From: Hofstenia miamia | Taxonomy: Eukaryota > Xenacoelomorpha > Acoela | Reading direction: 5' to 3' | Length of the DNA: 64,000 bases | Assembly: GCA_004352715.1 (NCBI GenBank) | Contig: SCFE01000007.1 | Location: forward strand, 2,895,499-2,959,498 | Part shown: positions 57,890 to 64,000 of the stretch, piece by piece | Layout: each line of letters begins with the position of its first letter | Numbering within the stretch: the first letter of the stretch is position 1 | The notes under the pieces: model-generated | Databases searched by the model: none | The model's input: only the letters and a program-made list of their open reading frames with translations | What the model was told of the DNA's origin: nothing | Program-made: the position numbers and the translations under genes

Positions 57890-58440
57890 CTACCTCACAT
57901 GAATTTTGGAACAATTATTTACACGCAATTGGAACATTAGTGGAACACTCCGGGTGCGAGAACATACCAAGAAACGTACCTCGAACATTAATGTCAATTT
58001 AGCTTAATGACGCCCCTGTCATTTCAATAATAATAACAATATTAGAGCCTTTATGAATTTTTGTTCAATTTTTTTGAAAATATTTATATCTTATCTTAGG
58101 TGCTGAAGTTCAACACACTTTGTTTAGCTAACTGGTATGGGATTAACAAACTCCATTTTGTATATTTTTGAAATATTTTCCACTGTTATTAGCTAAATGC
58201 ATTTCAATAATGATAACAATATTAGAGCCTTTATAAATTTTTGTTCAATTTTTTTGAAAATATTTATATCTTAACTTAGGTGCTGAAGTTCAACACACTT
58301 TGTTTAGCTAACTGGTATGCGATTAACGACTCCATTTTGTATATTTTGGAATATTTCCAACTGTTATTAGCTAAATGCATTTCCTTTATGTGATAATTGC
58401 AAAAAAGTTACTCCAAAATCTCAATGAAATACAATTGTCT
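57890..58440. repeat. Paralogous 3' flank of U4 with internal 180-bp tandem duplication
   Basis: Counterpart of 28020-28500. Within it about 180 bp starting at 58019 is repeated at 58199 (CATTTCAATAATRATAACAA to TTATTAGCTAAATG), with a few differences. U2 has a single copy. Confidence 0.7.
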
Positions 58441-58496
58441 AAAATGTTTTTAATTGAATATTAAAAGCAAACATTAATATTTGAATATATTTCATC

Positions 58497-59078
58497 CTAA
58501 AACGATATATTGTTCTCTACAACTTTAACTTGAATGAACAACGTGTCATCTAAGATGTGCCTATTGCTTGTATCTAGAAGTTTCTTCAATTCATAAAACC
58601 TAGAGAGTCCGTTGTCAGGGTTTGCCTCAGATACTGGTTTTTGAAATGATTGACAAGAATTTGATTTAAACTGGAAGACATGGTGGTTAGAAGAATTACC
58701 AGACATCAACACAAATTTAAAAATTCCTTGAAATGGCCACTTTAGAATTGCATCATGATCTGTTTTCAAAATGCTTACATATAATGATACATGACTATCC
58801 TTGCCTTTGTCCACTCCATGAAGGAATATTCTTAGACGCATTCTGTACCCATACCTGCCACCAACTAGGAATGTGGGAGACGAAAGTCCATTATCATTGA
58901 TATTACTTTGTTCATATAGTGTTCTGAAATTGGCAATAGGCCAAATTAATTCACCATTAAATGGTTCACTTAAATAAGATGTCGAATTGTAATTTGTACT
59001 GATTCTTCTAGTAATATCATCCTTGAGTGACCGAATAGATTTTTCAAGCTCGGAAATTCTTCTCTCCAAATTTTCACA
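58497..59078 (-). CDS. U4 MATH exon of TRAF-like gene, U3/U2 mosaic
   Basis: Terminal exon of the fourth paralogue, 193 codons plus stop, starting after TTTAG. It has a coiled-coil tail (CENLERRISELEKSIRSL) and a TRAF MATH domain with GELIWPIANFRTLYEQ, GYRMRLRIFLHG, DAILKWPFQGIF, SCQSFQKPVSEAN and HILDDTLFIQ. The part upstream of about 58860 (protein N-half) follows U3, and the part downstream (C-half) follows U2, including the GNSSNHHVF and SFQKPVSEAN variants. All expected MATH strands are present, so the mosaic looks functional. There is no clear AATAAA right after the stop. Confidence 0.93.
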   Translation of the reverse strand, partial: CENLERRISELEKSIRSLKDDITRRISTNYNSTSYLSEPFNGELIWPIANFRTLYEQSNINDNGLSSPTFLVGGRYGYRMRLRIFLHGVDKGKDSHVSLYVSILKTDHDAILKWPFQGIFKFVLMSGNSSNHHVFQFKSNSCQSFQKPVSEANPDNGLSRFYELKKLLDTSNRHILDDTLFIQVKVVENNISF

Positions 59079-61032
59079 CTAAATCATGATGATATATAAT
59101 TTTATTTACAGCTTCAGTAAAGCATTTTCTAAGAACATTTGGTTATTCAAATACGAATCTGCAAAATAATTTCAGGTGCATACATAATTTACATCAAAAT
59201 TTAATCTTTTTTGTTCTCATTATCATTTTTAATGGGGAACCTCCCATTTATTGAAGATATTTGATATCAATATTCAAAGAAAATTTATAATTTCAACCAT
59301 GAACTTGCAATATAAGCAAAATACTTGTATGTGGATAGACAAGGGGCAAAGTAAAGCCTCAAGAAATAGCCTAAGCTTTATTTACTATCTTTTGAAAACA
59401 TGCACATCAATAAATGGTCTCGAAAAGTGTACAAATCAGCTAACACTGACAATTTCAATGGGTATAAAAAACATTATAGAGACTGTAAAAACTGATATAA
59501 ATAGCCTAATAATTTTTTTAACATTTAATCAATTTGTGAAATCCGTAAACCAATGAGAACTGATTTAATTTTTATTGTTTACATATATTTTAAAATATAT
59601 TGTTTTTTTCCTAAAATTTGCGTTTAATATTTGCTTTTTATTCCTTAATGTTCATTTGAGTAATGATTTCTTNAAGTACTTTTGAATGAATCGGTTTCAA
59701 GCCATTCTACTGCATGTAGCAAGCAATTAAATATCTTCTCGGCCTTAAAAGATCAATTTTGTTCGTTATGTAAATTGAAAATTAAAAACCATTAATAGGC
59801 CATGTTCAACTCTCCAATATATTTGTTAAACTTGTATATATATATATATATATTCATATTGAATACAAAATAAAAGAACCTTTGATTTTAAGAATAGAAC
59901 AAAAATAATCTACAACATTAAATTACAATTTGCTACTAAGACTTCTCGTTTAATAAACTTACAAATATCAAAGCACCTAAAAAATGTAGATTTCCTTTTT
60001 TCATTATAAACAGAATGTTTATCTTCTCACGATGACAAAAAATCTTTAAAATGTTTACATTATAAAACTGCAGAGAAATTATCAAGAACTTAAAAAATGA
60101 ATGACTTTTCACATAGTCAAGAGTGCAAGAGCCTTAGAAGCAAAACTTTAGACAACTTCTAATGAGATCTAAAAAATCGAGGATAGTGTTTGTAATCTTA
60201 GAAACAAAAATAATTTTATACTAGAATGTAGTTCATCGTACTACGTGAAAAAACTTCTGATGATGGCAAAAAAGTAATTTGCAACAGACAAGCCAATACC
60301 AAATCTAATTAATCAAACATGATTTGAAAATTACAAAAAGTCTCTTTTTATGTGAGCAGACTGATAGCGGGCAAGGATGGCTTGAGCTAATCCCTAATGT
60401 GCTTTTTGAATGTTCTGGTCCCTTAGCTTAATAAAATATTGCAACTCTGGTTCCTTGTAATACACATTTAGCACACCTGTATTTCTTAGAAGTTATTCCA
60501 CTGGATTTTACCAAGGAAAGCCTAGCATCAATGATATTGATGGCGTAGAAATGTCATTTGCAAGCTACATCAAAATTGAATGATTGACATTTCCCGTAAC
60601 AATCAAATTCCTTTTGCAGACAATTTGAGTTTTCATCAAAAATTCAAGCAACGCTTCTAGGATATTAGACAATTATTTCATTATTCTGTTAATATTATGC
60701 CCTTAGTTGCATGGATTGGTTATTTTAAATTTAAAACAAGCTAATATGAGGTTCCCCTATAGAAACAGGATCCATTTCATCAAATTTTAAATTCAATTTT
60801 TCAATAAAAAATAATTGAACATCAATGACAATGATTTTGATTGACAATAGTCTAAATTGGAAGGTTGTCAATGGAGGTCACAATTATATTAAGAACAGCT
60901 TTTCTCTCAAGGATGTAGAAAAAATTTATGAATGCTAGAAATAAACTTCAACAAGAAGTTCCGTACATTTCTATGAGAGTGAAGTATGTACATGTACATG
61001 ATAGTTGTATTTGAAATATATTGAGGAATTAC
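59079..61032 (-). other. U4 intron between coil and MATH exons
   Basis: GT/AG intron of about 1.95 kb, the longest of the four. The first ~550 bp match the U2 intron in patches. It contains a (TA)n tract near 59838-59852 and a single N at 59673. A plus-strand open frame at 59251-59556 falls in the segment shared with U2 as intron sequence and is not considered a gene. Confidence 0.65.
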
Positions 61033-61245
61033 TTCATTTGCTGCTTTTAGAGCTGTTCTTTCGGAAGTATCCAACTTTGAATACATTTGCGTGAAGTCAT
61101 TTGTTAACACTTCTATGCACCTTTCCGTCTTCTGAAATTCCCTTGATAACACTTTGTAAAATTCTTCGCGATTTTGCAATATTTCGATTGAAAGAACGCT
61201 ACTGTGTTCACGTTCTGACTCAACATTTTTCTTTATTTCAAGCAT
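61033..61245 (-). CDS. U4 coiled-coil exon with probable start codon
   Basis: A 213-bp exon (71 codons) with ATG immediately after a CTTAG acceptor and a GAA|GTAATT donor. It encodes a variable N-terminus, then LSREFQKTERCIEVLTNDF and MYSKLDTSERTALKAANE. Joined to 59078 it gives about 264 residues. U4 is the most compact copy upstream: the putative first-exon donor at 61757 lies only about 0.5 kb from this exon. That leaves little room for hidden RING or zinc-finger exons and supports the short coil-plus-MATH architecture. Confidence 0.85.
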
Positions 61246-61756
61246 CTAAGTATTAATTCAAATAATGAAAGTATTCATTCAAGTTTCTTACATAGAAAAC
61301 CCAATAAGCAGTATAATTTATATTAAAACCCTTTGCAAATAGGGTGTATAATTATTATGAATGATAGACATAATTTCAGAAAAAAATTTACAAGTGGTTA
61401 TCTTTCCAGGGCCTGGCCAAATGCGTTGCAACGCCAACCCTTTGGAAACCTTACAGTTACTTAGTTAAAAGTGGTAGATCAAATGTATTGGCACGTAATT
61501 TATGATATTGAATTTCGGAACTAATTGACCCAGACAATAAGCGATATATAAAAATTGCTTACGATAACGCACATTAAATTTTTCAATGGCCATATTAATA
61601 CACCAAAATTCAACAAATTGGTTTATTGACAGGGCCCTTTGAAAAAAGGAAGCATATGTGTATGTGTTAGAAAATGCTGGATCCGCTTCTGATTACATTA
61701 CAACGCATAGAAAAATTTCAAAATCTTTAAAAGACGTTAAGAAATAAAGTAGGTTA

Positions 61757-61846
61757 CCTAACGCTTGAGAAATATTTGAATGTTGGCGCAACTTTGCTAA
61801 TATATAGGAAAGAGCTGTGTTGCCATGTGACATTACTATGCGCAAT
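61757..61846 (-). promoter_or_regulatory. U4 putative first exon donor and promoter palindrome
   Basis: The degenerate palindrome TATGCGCAAT (61837-61846, nine of ten bases) precedes CTCAAGCGTTAG|GTAACC (donor at 61758/61757). The intron to the coil exon is only about 0.5 kb. A perfect ATTGCGCAAT sits about 200 bp further upstream. Confidence 0.42.
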
Positions 61847-62040
61847 ATTAGAAATCAATGTAAAATATTTCAACTAATATATTAAATTTATAGTGCTTTC
61901 TTATCAAAATATATCTTTATTTTGTATCAAAGCATAGACTACTAACTATTAATTAGTATTCTATGATCAAGTCCTTGTTTTGTACATAAATTTTGGCAAT
62001 TCCTTTACCGAAATCCATATTTTGAAAAGAATGATACACT

Positions 62041-62050
62041 ATTGCGCAAT
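62041..62050. promoter_or_regulatory. Distal ATTGCGCAAT palindrome upstream of U4
   Basis: A second, perfect ten-base palindrome 195 bp outside the first U4 site. Its flank (GAATTTATTAGAA) resembles the flank of TTTGCGCAAT at 50116-50125 upstream of U3, so a second conserved site per gene is possible. Confidence 0.35.
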
Positions 62051-62088
62051 TTACGAATTTATTAGAAGACACAATTTACTGCCAATAA

Positions 62089-62539
62089 GGCCACGGTTAG
62101 ACTAGTGATTTGCTGAAAGTGATCTATCACATTTTGAGTGAATCACACGTCTAACCACCCGAGATAATTAGCGATGTGACGATCACGAAGAAATCGTGCG
62201 CGTTTGATTTCCTTGTGATCGTCACATCGCTAATTATCTAGGGCGGTTAGGCCACGGTTAGACTAGTAATTTGCTTAAAAGTGATCTATCACATTTGACA
62301 AAATTGCACGTCTAACCACCCGAGATAATTAGCGATGTGACGATCACGAAGAAATCGTGCGCGTTCGATTTCTTCGTGATCGTCACATCGCTAATTATCT
62401 CGGGTTGTTAGACGTGCAATTCTTTCAAATGTGATAGATGACTTTTAACCAATCACCTAGTCTAACCGTGGCCTTATACGTGCAACACTTTCAAAAGTGA
62501 CAAATCACTTTTAACCAATCACCTAGTCTAACCGTGGCC
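62089..62539. mobile_element. Harbinger-like MITE, outer copy with nested insert
   Basis: Ends GGCCACGGTTAGACTAG and its complement CTAGTCTAACCGTGGCC, flanked by TAA at 62086-62088 and 62540-62542. After removal of the nested copy and its TTA duplication it is 224 bp. It is a near-perfect palindrome through the inner GAGATAATTAGCGATGTGAC arms. Three-base TWA target duplications suggest PIF/Harbinger. Confidence 0.85.
62250..62473. mobile_element. Harbinger-like MITE, nested 224-bp copy
   Basis: Same termini and same length as the outer copy, flanked by TTA at 62247-62249 and 62474-62476. It is inserted in the right arm of the outer element at GGCGGTTA. The arms (for example GATGTGACGATCACGAAG) pair over most of the element, so it can fold into one long hairpin. 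Confidence 0.88.
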
Positions 62540-62542
62540 TAA

Positions 62543-63542
62543 GCATTAGCAGGTAGAAATCTCTTAAGTATCGTTCAGATTTACAACTTTGTTCACAACT
62601 TTTTGGAAATTAAAATATTCACAACAAAGTTTTATCACGTTCAGACCTAAAACTTTATTCACATCTTTTACTTTAGATTTAATTAAAAATTTCAAAATGA
62701 TTTCGTTTAATTAACAAAAAAGCCAATAACAATGTGCAACTCTATTAGTTGATAACGTGGAGTTTATTTCTACTCCATACTGGTTTTGCATCTGCATTCT
62801 CTCTACACTAGTGGTTGTTTTCACCTCCTGCATATTTCGTAAATTTTAATGAGCAAATGTTTGTTTTCAGGGATTTCAGCATTATAAACAGACATAAATT
62901 TTTGAAATTATTTACAAATAAAATAAAGAATTTAACACTTCTCTAAGCTTTTTGAAATATTTGCGTATTTGATAATCGCTAAAACTACATTCAAATAAAA
63001 TCAAATGTTTTTTGGAAATGTAGTATTTCTAAAAATCAATTAGGTCTATATTTCTTTACTTTTTTGATTGACCATTTTTCTGTGTGTTAAAGACTTGGAT
63101 AAAGTTTAAAGCATTATTCTACTTGCTTTTTTTCGTATTTTGGAGTGCAAATTGCCAGGCCGTGATTAAAGCAATATGTAAACTGAGCGAATTGGTTGCG
63201 GTGCATGCGCAATATTATAGTTAGTGTTACTAGAAAACAGAAAGGAAGCGATTAATTCCTATATAATCACTAGCATATCCTGGATCAATGAAATCATAAA
63301 AGGTAATATATTTTTTATGCAATGAAATGGGCAATTACACGTTGTTTTTCAGCATCTGGTTGGAGTAAATTGGTGCACTTTGGAGCGAATCAGTTAAATA
63401 AGTGTAACTCAAATATAAAACTGAGACAAAAATTTATTCTTGACAAAACATTATAACATGTTACATTCCAGTCATTCAACGGTGAGGCACTCCAAATTTC
63501 ACAGAAGAAGCATATACAGAATTTAAGTCATGTGACAGAGGG
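62543..63542. other. Unassigned sequence upstream of U4
   Basis: A pair of GTTCAGAYYTAMAACTTTRTT words (62575 and 62640) may be the remains of another small element. Another GCATGCGCAATATTA word at 63205 echoes the U4 promoter motif. No gene recognised. Confidence 0.35.
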
Positions 63543-63778
63543 CAGAGGCGTACACAGGATTTTCTGACCGGGGGGGGACATCATCATTATTACCCAATGC
63601 GGGGCGAAAATTTTTGAACATATTGAAAATATAGACCCTAAAAAATGCATTTTACGATCCTAGATTTTAAATTTTTCAATTTTTTACGAAAAAATTTTTG
63701 ATGTATCCAGTCAAAATCATATTTGAAAACCTGACGGGGGGGACATTCCACCATGCCCCCCCCCTGCGTACGCCGCTG
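63543..63778. mobile_element. 236-bp hAT-like MITE
   Basis: Left end CAGAGGCGTACACAGG, right end CCTGCGTACGCCGCTG, giving the inverted repeat CAGNGGCGTACNCAGG. G-runs lie inside the left end and C-runs inside the right. Flanking 8-mers ACAGAGGG and ACAGAAGA agree at six of eight bases. No coding capacity; the frame at 63638-63850 crosses its edge and is spurious. Confidence 0.7.
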
Positions 63779-64000
63779 ACAGAAGAGTACATCAACACAC
63801 AATCGTCGCACATTTGTCACTGTTCTGTCTCCATGTTGCAACCGTGTCAAAAAATGTCACCCATGTAATCTGGATAAGCTTTGAGCCGGTGACCCGTTTT
63901 TAAAATTTAGACTGTTGCTTGAAGGGTTTTGCTAAAAGTATACTTTCATAGACATTGATATGAACAACACATAACGCTGTTGTTCATTGACATTCGAATG

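Noticed and set aside
9366-61245. Full-length TRAF genes with RING and zinc-finger exons
   Set aside because: I looked for cysteine/histidine-rich minus frames upstream of each coil exon and found none apart from piggyBac and LINE fingers.
1-64000. Bacterial defence island, CRISPR array, tRNA or rRNA
   Set aside because: No spaced direct repeats with unique spacers, no cloverleaf or rRNA-like conserved tracts, and the gene structures are eukaryotic.

Overview
This window looks like AT-rich, TE-dense nuclear DNA from an animal. The signs are introns with GT/AG borders, long (TA)n tracts, CR1/Jockey-type LINEs, hAT, piggyBac, Tc1/mariner and Harbinger-like DNA transposons, and TRAF-type MATH domains, which are a metazoan signalling fold. 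A hydrozoan such as Hydra would fit the base composition and repeat mix, but the sequence alone does not fix the species. No rRNA, tRNA, CRISPR or prokaryotic operon was seen.

The only convincing host genes are four TRAF-like paralogues, all on the minus strand, called U1 to U4 here. Each has a short coiled-coil exon (U1 9378-9581, U2 30796-31008, U3 45816-46001, U4 61033-61245) and a terminal MATH exon (U1 7193-7771, U2 28542-29123, U3 44280-44858, U4 58497-59078). The exons join in phase 0, giving intact products of about 254-264 residues with no RING or TRAF zinc fingers. About 0.5-13 kb upstream of each coil exon lies a conserved segment. It holds a possible non-coding first-exon donor (near 23013, 32410, 49312, 61757) and, 70-110 bp further out, the palindrome ATTGCGCAAT or a one-base variant, which matches the C/EBP bZIP consensus. 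Introns and flanks are also recognisably paralogous. U1 resembles U3 and U2 resembles U4, with a U3/U2 mosaic inside the U4 MATH exon, so the array grew by block duplication plus gene conversion.

Layout: 1-1500 unassigned; 1511-3560 decayed hAT (ZMYM1/DUF4371-like) transposase; 4050-6620 LINE relics and a GGGTC-rich element; 7193-23100 gene U1, whose first intron is swollen to about 13 kb by a hAT MITE, two piggyBac elements, a mariner relic and a second hAT MITE; 23100-28500 intergenic with relics; 28542-32530 gene U2; 32667-35133 Tc1 element with a duplicated end; 35485-36828 a 1.3 kb element with an 8-bp target duplication; 38000-43330 a CR1/Jockey-like LINE with a tandemly repeated endonuclease domain and a second LINE inserted in antisense; 44280-50130 gene U3; 51700-52470 an unrecognised open frame; 52720-57550 an antisense LINE with PHD-like and CCHC fingers; 58497-62050 gene U4; 62089-62539 a Harbinger-like MITE nested in its own family member; 63543-63778 another hAT-like MITE.

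Long N runs mostly fall inside (TA)n tracts. Several single N characters sit between two copies of the same sequence and look like assembly joins. All similarity statements are by eye; no alignment or database search was run.
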